Below, one piece after another: positions 34,462-43,552 of a DNA stretch of 64,000 bases. The DNA comes from Gammaproteobacteria bacterium (lineage in GTDB: Bacteria > Pseudomonadota > Gammaproteobacteria > Pseudomonadales > Halieaceae): positions 1-64,000 of the forward strand of contig JAUICG010000016.1 in the NCBI GenBank assembly GCA_030427485.1, given 5' to 3'. The notes beneath the pieces are model-generated. The model was given only the letters and a program-made list of their open reading frames with translations. It did not search any database and was not told where the DNA came from. Within the stretch, counting starts at the first letter, position 1. Each line of letters starts with the position of its first letter. The position numbers and the translations under genes are program-made.

Positions 34462-35525
34462 ATGAGGGCTAACTGCTCTGTGTGAACCCTTTCTAGAGGT
34501 TCGTCATTCAGGTAGGCAAGAGATGCTTTCGCTAGCCAATATGCCATTAGCGGAGGTACAGCATTTCCAACTTGATAGTATTGCGAGTCTTCAGAACCTG
34601 CAAACTTGAACCAGTCAGGGAAGCTTTGAAGTCGAGCGCCTTCGCGTACAGTTAGTCTTTTGCGACGTCCATCCGGTAGTCTTATTCTGTGCATGTCCCC
34701 CGTAGCGCCAGCGAGGTTTCGACACGTAACTGTTCTAGCAGGCCTATCAAGGTGCAGGTCTCGTGGGTTAATGCACTGAGACGCCTTTTCATACTTTGCT
34801 ACATATTTATCCTGGTTTGGCGTGAGGAACTTGCTATTGTCAGTCAATTTGAATGCAATATCGCTCACCGCGTCACCGGCGGTGTAGCGCACTAGCTTAG
34901 GTGGAGGAAAACTAAAACCTCCATGATGTCCAACAACTATGAGTCGCTCTCTGTTCTGGGGGACTTCATATTGAACGGCTTTCATAATGTCGAAAGTTAC
35001 ATGATAGCCAATCTCCTCGAGTTTCTCGATAACCTCTGCTAAATAGGCTTTATTGCGATACATCATCCCGCGTACATTCTCGAACATCCAAAGTTTGGGC
35101 CTGACCTTTTCCACCGCATTAATAAACACGGGGAATCCATCGCGCGAATCATCCAGACCCATTTGCCTTCCGCCAACACTAAATGGCTGGCATGGTGGGC
35201 CACCTATGATCAAATCAGCATCGGGGAAATCTGTTTCTGGGGTTAGAAACGCTTCATAGCAATTGCCCTCTAAATTTTGATTGTAGGTTGCTGCGGCATC
35301 GCTATTCATCTCGTAGCCAACCGTTTCGATTCCTGCTGATTCAAAACCCAAAGCCAAACCGCCGCAACCAGCGAATAGGTCTAATGCTTTATATCCAGAT
35401 CGCGTTGCGTTACTTGGCTGAAGTTTTTTGAGAAGCTCTAAATACTCATTCATTTCAATCAAATTCTTAGTGTCTATATTTACATGATGCCAATTTCTTA
35501 GAGTTTTGACCTCTGCTTTTTTCAA
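34458..35525 (-). CDS. DNA (cytosine-5) methyltransferase
   Basis: 355 residues with the ordered C5-methylase motifs: I DLFAGCGGLALGF (49-61), IV GGPPCQPFS with catalytic Cys112, VI ENV, VIII QNRERL and X VGNAVPP near the C-terminus. The target-recognition region between VIII and X is short. It protects host DNA against the coupled endonuclease. A C5 enzyme paired with a BsuBI/PstI-type nuclease is unusual because the characterised systems use adenine-N6 methyltransferases. The gene lies upstream, so methylation starts first. Confidence 0.95.
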   Translation of the reverse strand: MKKAEVKTLRNWHHVNIDTKNLIEMNEYLELLKKLQPSNATRSGYKALDLFAGCGGLALGFESAGIETVGYEMNSDAAATYNQNLEGNCYEAFLTPETDFPDADLIIGGPPCQPFSVGGRQMGLDDSRDGFPVFINAVEKVRPKLWMFENVRGMMYRNKAYLAEVIEKLEEIGYHVTFDIMKAVQYEVPQNRERLIVVGHHGGFSFPPPKLVRYTAGDAVSDIAFKLTDNSKFLTPNQDKYVAKYEKASQCINPRDLHLDRPARTVTCRNLAGATGDMHRIRLPDGRRKRLTVREGARLQSFPDWFKFAGSEDSQYYQVGNAVPPLMAYWLAKASLAYLNDEPLERVHTEQLALI

Positions 35526-35562
35526 CTACACTCCATCATTATCGAAAATCAACCATGGGCAG

Positions 35563-36786
35563 TTATCGAAAGCTTGCCGTCACCACGTTGTCTGCATTTG
35601 TTGGTCTTTTGATGTTGTCCAGATAATCCGCCCAGCCCTGCATCATCTTTGCTCTCCCTTCCAAATGCGAAGTGCGATTGTAGGCTCTGCCATTCGCATC
35701 TTTCACGGCATGGGCTAGTTGGTGTTCTATCCAGTCCACACGATAGCCCAGCACTTCATCCAACAAAGTACGGGCCGTGGCCCGGAAGCCGTGGGGGGTC
35801 ATGGTGTCGTTATCATAGCCTAGTGTCCGCAGTGCCGTGCGTACCCCATTTTCCGACAGGCAGCGACTTGCGCCTCTGGCGCTAGGAAATACATAGCGTC
35901 CCCTGCCTGTCAGATTATGCAATTCTCGCAGCAGTTCTATTGCTTGTGTACTCAGCGGCACTATATGCGGCTGGCGCATTTTCATTTTCTCTGCGGGTAT
36001 CTCCCAACGGCTTTCAGTCCAATTGATTTCCGCCCATTCCATAGCCCGGATTTCGCCGGGGCGTTGAAACAACAGCGGTGACAAGAGTAGGGCAGTTTTC
36101 ACTGCGGGCGTACCCTGGAAACCTTCCATTGCCACTAACAAGCGCCCGACGTCGGCGGGGTTTGTAATCGCGGCTAAGTGCTTCCTCTTTGGATTTTTGA
36201 GTGCGCCTTTCAGGTCGCCAGAGGGGTCGCGCTCTGCCCGCCCAGTGGCAACTGCATACCTGAATACCTGTCCGGCTGTTTGTTTGGCCCTGTGCGCCGT
36301 TTCAACTGCCCCGCGTGACTCGATACGGCGCAGGGCGGCAAGTAGTTCAGGAGCGTTTACAGCCGCAATGGGACGGTTGCCGAGTACCGGGAACAAGTCT
36401 TTTTCCAGAGCGCGTAAGGTGCGGTCTTTGTGACTGGCTGACTTGGTTTGCATTTTGGTGGCGTACCACTCCCGCGCAACTGCCTCAAAGCTCTCAGCGG
36501 CTGCAAGGTGGCGAGTTAGTTTCTCTACCTTCCTGACCTCGCCAGGGTCTATACCGTCTGCCAATTGATCGCGGGCCTTCTGGTGCTTCTGTCGGGCCGT
36601 TTTTAGCGAAACCTCGGGGTATACCCCCAATGCCAGCGTCTTTTCCTTCCCGGCATAGCGGTACTTGTAGCGCCAGTATTTCGCGCCGTTGGATTGAATC
36701 AGCAGAAATAAGCCGCCAGCGTCCGCCAGCTTGCGCGGTTTGGCCTGGGGTTTGGCTTCCTTCACTTCGGTTGCAGTCAGTGGCAT
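35563..36786 (-). CDS. P4-type tyrosine integrase
   Basis: 407 residues from the ATG at 36786, chosen because GGAGG lies six bases upstream and homology begins MPLTATEVKEAKP (DUF4102 arm domain). The catalytic domain shows QRPGEIRAMEW (Arg I), HGFRATART (His/Arg) and AYNRTSHLEGR (nucleophile Tyr). It recombines the island at the 3' end of ssrA, 185 bp upstream of its own start. ATACCCCC repeats upstream may bind its N-terminal arm domain. Confidence 0.96.
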   Translation of the reverse strand: MPLTATEVKEAKPQAKPRKLADAGGLFLLIQSNGAKYWRYKYRYAGKEKTLALGVYPEVSLKTARQKHQKARDQLADGIDPGEVRKVEKLTRHLAAAESFEAVAREWYATKMQTKSASHKDRTLRALEKDLFPVLGNRPIAAVNAPELLAALRRIESRGAVETAHRAKQTAGQVFRYAVATGRAERDPSGDLKGALKNPKRKHLAAITNPADVGRLLVAMEGFQGTPAVKTALLLSPLLFQRPGEIRAMEWAEINWTESRWEIPAEKMKMRQPHIVPLSTQAIELLRELHNLTGRGRYVFPSARGASRCLSENGVRTALRTLGYDNDTMTPHGFRATARTLLDEVLGYRVDWIEHQLAHAVKDANGRAYNRTSHLEGRAKMMQGWADYLDNIKRPTNADNVVTASFR

Positions 36787-36804
36787 GGCCCGCCTCCTTT
36801 GCTG

Positions 36805-36870
36805 TTTTGGGGGTATCTGTTTGGGCGTATCCCTAAATACCCCCAGATATGCCCCCAATAGTGGGGGTAT
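36805..36870. repeat. ATACCCCC repeats beside integrase, candidate arm sites
   Basis: The core ATACCCCC(A) occurs as TGGGGGTAT (36807-36815 and 36862-36870) and as ATACCCCCA (36838-36846), with a near copy ATGCCCCCA at 36849-36857. Repeats in both orientations between an integrase start and its att site, with counterparts at the other island end (29708), suit arm-type recombinase or excisionase binding. They may also control the integrase promoter. Confidence 0.5.
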
Positions 36871-36911
36871 GTTGCTGGATGTTGCTGGACAGCATAGGAA
36901 GCAGTATAAAC

Positions 36912-36937
36912 AAAAAAGCCCTGATTTACAGGGCTTT
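36912..36937 (-). terminator. Intrinsic terminator downstream of ssrA
   Basis: AAAGCCCTG and CAGGGCTTT form a 9-bp stem with a five-base loop, and the minus strand continues into TTT, giving a Rho-independent terminator about 35 bases after the ssrA 3' end. It lies inside the island, so integration replaced the original terminator with an island-borne one. Confidence 0.8.
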
Positions 36938-36949
36938 AGAGATGTTGCT

Positions 36950-36984
36950 GGATGTTGTTGGATGGGTAATTGGTGGAGGCGGCG
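36950..36984. repeat. Island att repeat, ssrA copy
   Basis: The counterpart of 29609-29643 (identical over 35 bases). Bases 36971-36984 are the last 14 bases of functional ssrA (minus strand, ending CCA), so the crossover leaves an intact tmRNA gene, as is usual for islands that use ssrA. Confidence 0.93.
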
Positions 36985-37362
36985 GGAGTTGAACCCGCGT
37001 CCGCCAGTACTCTGCCTTCGGCTCTACATGCTTAGAATCCGTTTATTGATTTAGCCGCACACAGCCCAACGGGCAGGACGTGCTTGGCGAGTTCTGTAAG
37101 TGTTTAGCAGCGCGGTCCAGAACATACCTTGCAGCGATCCAGTTCTATATGACAGTCACTAGCGCGGGGCTGGCACCTTGCTAGGGACCGCTGGCGGACG
37201 AATCCACCAGAAGTGCGTCACTGTGCTGCTTACGCAGCCAGTTGAGCACCATAGTTGTCGTCATTGGCAACTAATAGTTTGCAGCTTTTGATTAACGTGA
37301 TTGGCTACCATCACGGCATGCACCTCAGGGTTCGCAACCGTCGTCGAATCCAAATCGCCCCC
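36971..37362 (-). ncRNA. ssrA: tmRNA
   Basis: The minus-strand RNA begins GGGGGCGAUUUGGAUUCGAC and ends in the T-arm GGUUCAACUCCCGCC followed by CUCCACCA, the tRNA-like ends of tmRNA, about 392 bases apart. The tag reading frame at 37268-37230 reads GCC AAT GAC GAC AAC ... GCG TAA, encoding ANDDNYGAQLAA, preceded by an A-rich stretch typical of the resume site. tmRNA with SmpB frees stalled ribosomes and tags the proteins for degradation; smpB is 4.2 kb away. Its 3' end is the island attachment site. Confidence 0.97.
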
Positions 37363-37392
37363 ATTAGTGGGGGTGCATTATAGCGCAATTTG

Positions 37393-40300
37393 TCAGCTCG
37401 TGGGGCAAACCATTTGTGAAGATGCCGCAATCGGGTTGGTAGGGCACAATTCCGTGTTGATCAGCTTCTGGATGGATTTGCAGGGGTTTTCGCTGGCCAG
37501 TACGCGCTTCACCAGCGTTTCTCCCAGCACAGACAGGCCGCCGGTCATCACCGCCGCCCAACCCCGCCAGATCAGGCTGGTGGCATCGGGTACGATACCG
37601 GGGTCGCTCAGCGGCCCCTTGATCTGTACAGTATTGGAGAAGACACTGCCCACCGAGATTCCCACGCCCTCGCGGCCCCGAGAGTCGAAACTCATCTGCA
37701 TGGTTTCCGCGCCCAGGTCGACATGGAGCTGGCCGAGCAGGTTGGCCTGCTTGGTACGCGCTGCGAATCCGTAGGGGGTAACGCCCTTGCCATCCTTGAA
37801 CAGGGCTACGGCCACGCCGCATTCCACCTCCTGTGGCTTCTTGTCGATACCGGGTATCAGGGTCTGGAACACTGTGGAGGCCAGGTTGGCGGTCAGGAGC
37901 ATGGAGTTGGCGTAGTCGAAGGGCCCCTTGCCGAGTTTCAGGTAGATCAGGCCATTCGTTGTGCCGGCCAGTTCCGCCTCGCTTTGTCCCTGGCCCTGCA
38001 TTGAAACGAAGCCGCTGCGCGGGTAGGTGTTCTTGCTCGAGAGCCCGTGCACATTGTCGAAGGTGCTGGTCAATTTGAGGGTTGGTGGCGCTGCTTTGGC
38101 ATTAAAGGCCAGGTCGACCTCGCCGCTGCCCTGGTTAAGCTGGCCGCTGCTGGCCTTCACACTCAGTTCCCCATTGGTGAGACTACCCTGGATGCTCAGG
38201 TTCTGCGCCGAGACTGCCTTGCTCAACACTGAGTCTAACTGCGCGGATAAACGGGCGTTGAGGCTGTCCATGTCATCCAATGGCAGTGGGTCGCTGCTGA
38301 ACAGCTTGGCGCCGGGTTTGGTCTCTTCCTCATCGTCGGAGAGAAACCGCAACGGGGCGAGCAGCACGTCGCCGACATAATCGGCGCTCTTTCGGGCGAC
38401 GGAGCCGAGCGAGGACTCTTTCGATTTTTCCTTATCCCTGGTCTTCGGGTCGGCGTCGAGATAGGCGTTCTCCCAGGGCAGGAGCGACAGCGTACCGCTG
38501 TGTATGATGACATCCAGTAACGGTGGTGACGTCTGGTGGTAACGCACCGTCCCGGTCAGCTCTGTCTCACCCCACTGCAGGCTGCTGATATTCGCCTCCA
38601 TGCCGTCGCTGAGTCGTGTGGCCTTCATGGCCAGTTTGCGCCGCGCCTCGGGAGCGTCGTCCTGGCCGGAGTTGACGGCCTGTAGATCGATATAACCGGT
38701 AAGGTTGCTTACCAGTTCCCCGGTACTGCGTCCCGCGCTATTCAGCTTTGCAGAGCCGGAGACCGGCACACGGTCCTTGTCCGCGGCGCGTATAAGGAAC
38801 TGGTCGAGGTCGATATTGGTGAGCTCCGCGGTTCCCTCAAGTGTTGCCTTGCCATCCTTCCAACTCATCTCGCCCTGGCTTTCCAGGCTGCCGTTCGAGG
38901 TGCGAAAGTCCATCTTCCGCAGGTTGATGAGATCGGCGCCGGACACGATCTCCACCTGCACATCATCAAGCGCCAGCTCAAATATACTCAGCGAGCTGAC
39001 CTCAAGCGAGGCCTGCACGTCGCCGAGTTGTTGTAGCGAGGGCTGCAGAGCAGTGTCGCCGGTCGTCTCCGGGGTGTCGGGGAGCAGTGCCATCAGGCTG
39101 TCGACATCGAGTTTGTCCGATTTCAGGTCAGCCACCAGCCAGGGGCTGCGCCCGGCTACGAGGGAAAGACTGCCTGTCAGGTCCTGATCGAGAGAGCCGA
39201 TCACGATTTTCTCGATCTCGACGCCCACGATACGGTCCTTGTCGAGTACCAGGCGGGAACTTCCGCTGAACCCAAGATTTTCTATCGCGTGCGGCTTGCG
39301 CTGCCAGTCGTTGTCGGGGCGGACATCCACGGACACCTTCGCCGATCCCTGCATCGCGGTGAAGACCGCCTGCATGTCATCGCCCTGACTGCGGAAGTTC
39401 ATGGTGCCGGTGCTGCGACTGTAAAAGAGGCCCTGCTGGCGAAACATGTCGGGTATATCGAGCTCGGTGAATGTCGCTGTGAGTTCAAAATCGGTGGGCT
39501 CGTTGGCTGATGCCTTCGCTTCCAGGGTCAGGTTGAGAACGCCGGCGTCGCTGCCCTTGCCCACCGCGACCAGCTTCCCCCCGTGTGCGTTGCGCTCCAG
39601 TGTGGCGCTCGCCTCGCGCAGTTTCAGGCCGGGGGATTGGATATCCAGAATGTCGAGCGACACAGCAAGTTCCAGCTCCGGCAATACATTCAGGTACACC
39701 GGTAGCGCGAGTCCGGGCAGTGGTTCGGAATCGGGTTTGTTAAACAGGAAGCCCAGGTCGATGTGGGAGCCCTTCAGGTCGACACTCAGCTTGCGTTGCT
39801 CCTCGCCCGAGAGCACAGCTGAGCCGCTGAGCTCGCCCTTGCCCAGGGTGATCGCGACATGCTCCAGCGCGAACGCCCCGGGGCGCTTGTCAAGCGCGGC
39901 GGTGACGGCAATGGGTGTATCGACGGTGCTGTGGTGATGGCCTGACAGCGATGCATCGCCCTGCAGTGAGTTGAGGAGGGACTCCCAGGTGTCGCCGTGG
40001 CCTTTGAGGGTTGCGTGACCAGTCTCCAGCAACCAGTCAGATCCTGTGTACTGGGACGCGATGCTGCTCCCCGCCGCGCGCGCCTGCAGCTTCGCATCCA
40101 TCTTCACTGTCCAGCCCTGCGCGTCGCTGAGGATGCCGATATCGCCCGTCAGGGTGGCCGCGGGACCGCTGCTGGTGAGGGCGCTGATCTGCAAGCCGTT
40201 CTCGCCGGTCGTGAAATCAAAGCTGGTGTTCTTCTCCGTCGCCTCATTGAGGTGCATCTCAGCGATGACCACATGCCCCGTATGCGCAGTTAAATCCAGG

Positions 40301-41169
40301 CGCGGCGGGGCCGCGGCCAGCACGGCGGCGAGATCGTTTGCTTTCCTGTCAGCGCGGTAGCTGTCGAGCAGGGGCGCCAGTTTCGCGCTGTCCAGACGGG
40401 GTATGGTCGTTTCGGACTTGTCCGGCAGCGTCCAGGCAGTCTGTCCCGTAGCGGTGGTGTGCGCGGTCATTCCCGCCGCTTCCAGCGCGATGTTCAACTC
40501 GTATGCAGCGGTATCTCCCGGTTGGATGCCGGCCTTGAGTGCGACGGTCGATTCGGGCTTGCCGTCGACGCTGAAGTCTAACTCGGCCGTCAACGGTGCG
40601 AGGCGCAGAAGGTCCGCCAGCGATTCGAGCTCCAGCGCCAGTGCAATGTCACCGGCGGCGCGTTTCTCCACCCACCTGGCGCTGGCGCTGCCGGTGAGGT
40701 GACGTTCCCACCGAAACTGGTTGACCGGGTAGGCCTCACCGCTGTCGTTCAGGTAACGCCCGGTCATGAACGTCAGGGTATCGGGCAGGTAGGGGTCCAG
40801 GAACGTGTAGTCGTCGGGCGGCGGCGTGTCGCTGCCGGGCCAGCGCGAGGGTCGTACCATGAGGTCGTCCGCACTGGCATATACCAGCCGTACTTCACCG
40901 CGCAATAGTTCCGGCCATGCCAGCGTGACAACGACCGAGGTTGCAACCACCGCGGGGTCCGAGGGGTCGCCCATGGTCAGTTTGTCGCTGCTGGCCCTGA
41001 GTCGCAGTATCCCCGCGTTGATTGGCTCAAGCTGCACGGGTAGCCCGAGCTGCTTGCTGAGCAGGGGGGCGAGTTCGGCGTCCAGGGTGCGAGAGAGAAT
41101 GCGGTCTCCCCAGATCATCAGGGCTCCGACGAGTACAGCGAGAACAGCGACAAGAATCAATCGTTTCAC
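37393..41169 (-). CDS. Large AsmA-like envelope protein
   Basis: About 1258 residues from a GTG at 41169 (an ATG at 41244 adds 25 residues; the start is uncertain). An N-terminal signal anchor (LILVAVLAVLVGALMIW) is followed by long beta-rich repeats, with the C-terminal block GLIYLKLGKGPFDYANS ... DLGAETMQMSFDSRG ... GPLSDPGIVPD typical of AsmA/TamB-type lipid-bridge proteins. These proteins span the periplasm and are linked to phospholipid transport or outer-membrane assembly. It begins 330-400 bp downstream of smpB's stop and is probably transcribed alone. Confidence 0.82.
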   Translation of the reverse strand: MKRLILVAVLAVLVGALMIWGDRILSRTLDAELAPLLSKQLGLPVQLEPINAGILRLRASSDKLTMGDPSDPAVVATSVVVTLAWPELLRGEVRLVYASADDLMVRPSRWPGSDTPPPDDYTFLDPYLPDTLTFMTGRYLNDSGEAYPVNQFRWERHLTGSASARWVEKRAAGDIALALELESLADLLRLAPLTAELDFSVDGKPESTVALKAGIQPGDTAAYELNIALEAAGMTAHTTATGQTAWTLPDKSETTIPRLDSAKLAPLLDSYRADRKANDLAAVLAAAPPRLDLTAHTGHVVIAEMHLNEATEKNTSFDFTTGENGLQISALTSSGPAATLTGDIGILSDAQGWTVKMDAKLQARAAGSSIASQYTGSDWLLETGHATLKGHGDTWESLLNSLQGDASLSGHHHSTVDTPIAVTAALDKRPGAFALEHVAITLGKGELSGSAVLSGEEQRKLSVDLKGSHIDLGFLFNKPDSEPLPGLALPVYLNVLPELELAVSLDILDIQSPGLKLREASATLERNAHGGKLVAVGKGSDAGVLNLTLEAKASANEPTDFELTATFTELDIPDMFRQQGLFYSRSTGTMNFRSQGDDMQAVFTAMQGSAKVSVDVRPDNDWQRKPHAIENLGFSGSSRLVLDKDRIVGVEIEKIVIGSLDQDLTGSLSLVAGRSPWLVADLKSDKLDVDSLMALLPDTPETTGDTALQPSLQQLGDVQASLEVSSLSIFELALDDVQVEIVSGADLINLRKMDFRTSNGSLESQGEMSWKDGKATLEGTAELTNIDLDQFLIRAADKDRVPVSGSAKLNSAGRSTGELVSNLTGYIDLQAVNSGQDDAPEARRKLAMKATRLSDGMEANISSLQWGETELTGTVRYHQTSPPLLDVIIHSGTLSLLPWENAYLDADPKTRDKEKSKESSLGSVARKSADYVGDVLLAPLRFLSDDEEETKPGAKLFSSDPLPLDDMDSLNARLSAQLDSVLSKAVSAQNLSIQGSLTNGELSVKASSGQLNQGSGEVDLAFNAKAAPPTLKLTSTFDNVHGLSSKNTYPRSGFVSMQGQGQSEAELAGTTNGLIYLKLGKGPFDYANSMLLTANLASTVFQTLIPGIDKKPQEVECGVAVALFKDGKGVTPYGFAARTKQANLLGQLHVDLGAETMQMSFDSRGREGVGISVGSVFSNTVQIKGPLSDPGIVPDATSLIWRGWAAVMTGGLSVLGETLVKRVLASENPCKSIQKLINTELCPTNPIAASSQMVCPTS

Positions 41170-41575
41170 GGGGGTGGCCGAATGAAAAATAGAGGTTGAT
41201 ATGGTATCAGCGGGATGTGCCGTGTGCCATGCGACAGATGGCAATAGCCGGGAAGACAGGCGCTGAAAAGCCGCCTCCGATTGGCGAAGGCCAATCGACG
41301 GCGGCCCGTTGGTATCAGCCCGGTGGTGCGGGAACGCATCGCGCAGTTCACCGCACTGGGCACTTTCCTTCGTGGGAAAGTATGGCGGTATTAAACCGTA
41401 TACCAGTATGTGAATGGCTCTGTGTCAGGCCAAGCCTGGCCCGCACACAATCAGCTCGCCGGCTGCAGACATTCACACTATCAATATGGTAGTGAATGCC
41501 GGAAAGCGCAAATCGATTTTTAGAATTTGTGCTTCTAAAAAATGTGTTTAGAGGCGGTAGCGGTGCGGACGGTTC
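41170..41575. other. Intergenic region with hairpins
   Basis: About 400 bases between smpB and the AsmA-like gene. It contains three visible hairpins: CGATTGGC-GAAG-GCCAATCG at 41277-41296, ACTTTCC/GGAAAGT around 41363-41381, and TTTTAGAA-tttgtgc-TTCTAAAA near 41518-41540, which with flanking T/A runs may end smpB transcription. No gene was recognised. Confidence 0.5.
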
Positions 41576-42058
41576 CTACTGCTTGACGTTGGCCCGGATG
41601 ATGCGCTGTTTCTGGCGGTTCCAGTCGCGGTCTTTCTCGGTATCGCGTTTGTCGTGAGCCTTTTTACCGGTCGCCAGTGCGATTCTAGCCTTGACGAGGT
41701 GGCCCTTCCAGTACAGTTGTGTGCATATACAGGTGAGGCCCTTTTGTGAGGTGGCTTCGAGGATCTTTGCCAGCTCTTTTCGGTGTAACAACAATTTGCG
41801 GGTACGGGTGGGGTCGGTGACGAAGTGCGTCGAGGCGGTGTCCAGTGGCAGGATGTGAGAGCCCAGCAGCCACGCTTCGCCATCTTTCATCAGCACATAG
41901 GAGTCCGTCAGGTCGCCTTTGCCCATGCGCAGGCTTTTCACCTCCCAGCCGCTGAGCGCGATGCCCGCTTCGAACGTGTCCAGCAGTTGATAGTCAAAGC
42001 TCGCGCGCCGGTTGCGGGCGATCACATTACTGGATTTATCTGCTTTCTTTTTGGCCAT
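41576..42058 (-). CDS. smpB: SsrA-binding protein
   Basis: 160 residues from the ATG at 42058 ([19 protein letters not shown]). The OB-fold blocks [20 protein letters not shown], and the C-terminal [20 protein letters not shown] tail that inserts into the decoding site are conserved. SmpB brings tmRNA to stalled ribosomes. Its gene lies 4.2 kb from ssrA with the AsmA-like gene in between, and it is divergent from the SNF transporter. Confidence 0.97.
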   Translation of the reverse strand: MAKKKADKSSNVIARNRRASFDYQLLDTFEAGIALSGWEVKSLRMGKGDLTDSYVLMKDGEAWLLGSHILPLDTASTHFVTDPTRTRKLLLHRKELAKILEATSQKGLTCICTQLYWKGHLVKARIALATGKKAHDKRDTEKDRDWNRQKQRIIRANVKQ

Positions 42059-42178
42059 GGCGCGCATTATACGGAGAAGGCCACAGGGGGAAAGCGAATC
42101 CTTACTTTTTCAGGCTTGTCAGGCCGGTTGGGCTGCGGCACTCTTGGCCAATGAGAATCCCGTACTGTTTTACTGATC

Positions 42179-43534
42179 GTGGTTGAAGCCGGCACCCCTG
42201 GCCGGTGGCTCCATCGCACCACGTTTGTGCTTGCCCTGTCGGCATCGGCGGTAGCGCTGGGCAATCTCTGGCGGTTCTCCTACCTGAGTGGTGAATACGG
42301 CGGCGGCGCGTTCGTGATCGCCTACGTCTTGTGCCTGTTTTTCATCGCTGCACCGGTGATGGTGGCCGAGGTGGTGCTGGGCCGATACGGCGGGCCCAGC
42401 CCCGTGGCATCCATTCGCCGCGCCTGCGACGGTTCGCTGCGTTCGCGCGGATGGACGCTGGTGGGCGCCCTGGCATGCCTCACCGCTGTACTGATACTGT
42501 CCTTCTACATTGTGGTCGCGGGGTGGGGCATGGCCTACGCCGGCTTTCTGCAGTCGGGTGAGTTTTCGGCTGCACGGGCTGCAGAGGTGGGTGTGCACTT
42601 TGAGCAGTTCCTGGCGGAGCCCATGCAACAGGTGTACTGGCAGAGCCTGTTCCTGCTGCTCACCGCAGGGATTGTCGTGCTTGGCGTGAGGCGGGGCCTG
42701 GGTGTGCTGGTGTGGCTGGCGGTACCCCTGCTGCTGGCTATGCTGGCATTTCTTGTGAAGTACGGATTCGACTACGGCGATATGGCGGCCACGCGAAACT
42801 TCCTGTTCTCCACGCGACTGGTGGATTTCTCCGGTGAATCGGTGCTGGTGGCGCTCGGACATGCCCTGTTTACGCTGGGCGTGGGGGTGGGCACGGGGAT
42901 CAGTTACGGCGCCTATGCCCCGCAGCACATCCCCATTGCGCGGTCGATCATGGCGGTGGCGGTATTTGATACGGTAATTGCACTGCTCGCCGGCCTCGCC
43001 ATCTATCCCATCGTGTTTGCCAGCAATATTGAACCGAATGCGGGACCGGGGCTGCTCTTTATCAGTTTGCCTTATGCGTTCGGCAACCTCATGCAGGGGG
43101 AGTTGGCCGGCACCGTGTTCTTTGTGCTGGTGGTGCTGGCGATATTGGGCTCGGCGGTGGCGGTGATGGAACCGGTGGTGGCCATGGTGATGCGCCTGGC
43201 GCGTTTTGAACGCTTCACGTCTGCCCTGATTGTGGGTGCAATTGTCTGGTTGCTGGGCCTGGCGGTTGTCTCGTCCTTCCAGTCTGGGCCGGATGTACAG
43301 TGGTTTGGTAATCGAAACCTGCTCGGCGTTTTGGACGCGATCACTGCGCGCCTGCTGCTGCCTCTGGTAGCATTGCTAACGGTAGTGCTGGTGGGGTGGC
43401 GGCTGCGCCCGGAAATACTGCGTTTGGAGTTGGCGCGTGAGTCCGCGTTGTTTTTCTCGCTCTGGCGCTTTCTGTTGCGCTATATTGCGCCGCTGGCCAT
43501 CGCGCTGCTGATTTTCGCACCGTTTTTTACCTAG
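42179..43534 (+). CDS. Sodium-dependent SNF-family transporter
   Basis: 451 residues from a GTG at 42179. The N-terminus ALSASAVALGNLWRFSYLSG is the hallmark of the neurotransmitter:sodium symporter family (unwound TM1 with GNLWRFPY). About 11-12 helices follow. Bacterial members import amino acids or related compounds with sodium, as expected for a marine cell. It heads the plus-strand group with ratA and rnfH but is separated by 18 bases, so it may be co-transcribed. Confidence 0.9.
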   Translation: MVEAGTPGRWLHRTTFVLALSASAVALGNLWRFSYLSGEYGGGAFVIAYVLCLFFIAAPVMVAEVVLGRYGGPSPVASIRRACDGSLRSRGWTLVGALACLTAVLILSFYIVVAGWGMAYAGFLQSGEFSAARAAEVGVHFEQFLAEPMQQVYWQSLFLLLTAGIVVLGVRRGLGVLVWLAVPLLLAMLAFLVKYGFDYGDMAATRNFLFSTRLVDFSGESVLVALGHALFTLGVGVGTGISYGAYAPQHIPIARSIMAVAVFDTVIALLAGLAIYPIVFASNIEPNAGPGLLFISLPYAFGNLMQGELAGTVFFVLVVLAILGSAVAVMEPVVAMVMRLARFERFTSALIVGAIVWLLGLAVVSSFQSGPDVQWFGNRNLLGVLDAITARLLLPLVALLTVVLVGWRLRPEILRLELARESALFFSLWRFLLRYIAPLAIALLIFAPFFT

Positions 43535-43552
43535 TAAAAGGTTTGGGGAAGC

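Larger units (their letters stand above)
29609..36984. mobile_element. Integrative island in ssrA (satellite/ICE-like) with R-M system
   Basis: About 7.4 kb between identical 35-bp repeats at the 3' end of ssrA, a classic integration site. Next to ssrA lies a P4-type tyrosine integrase; inside are an AlpA regulator, a cluster of small overlapping minus-strand genes of phage/satellite type, unknown genes, and a BsuBI/PstI-type nuclease with a cytosine methyltransferase. No capsid, terminase, portal or conjugation genes are visible. The composition is noticeably more AT-rich from 33.3 to 35.5 kb. The simplest reading is a mobilisable or phage-satellite island; it would need a helper for transfer. 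Confidence 0.88.
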
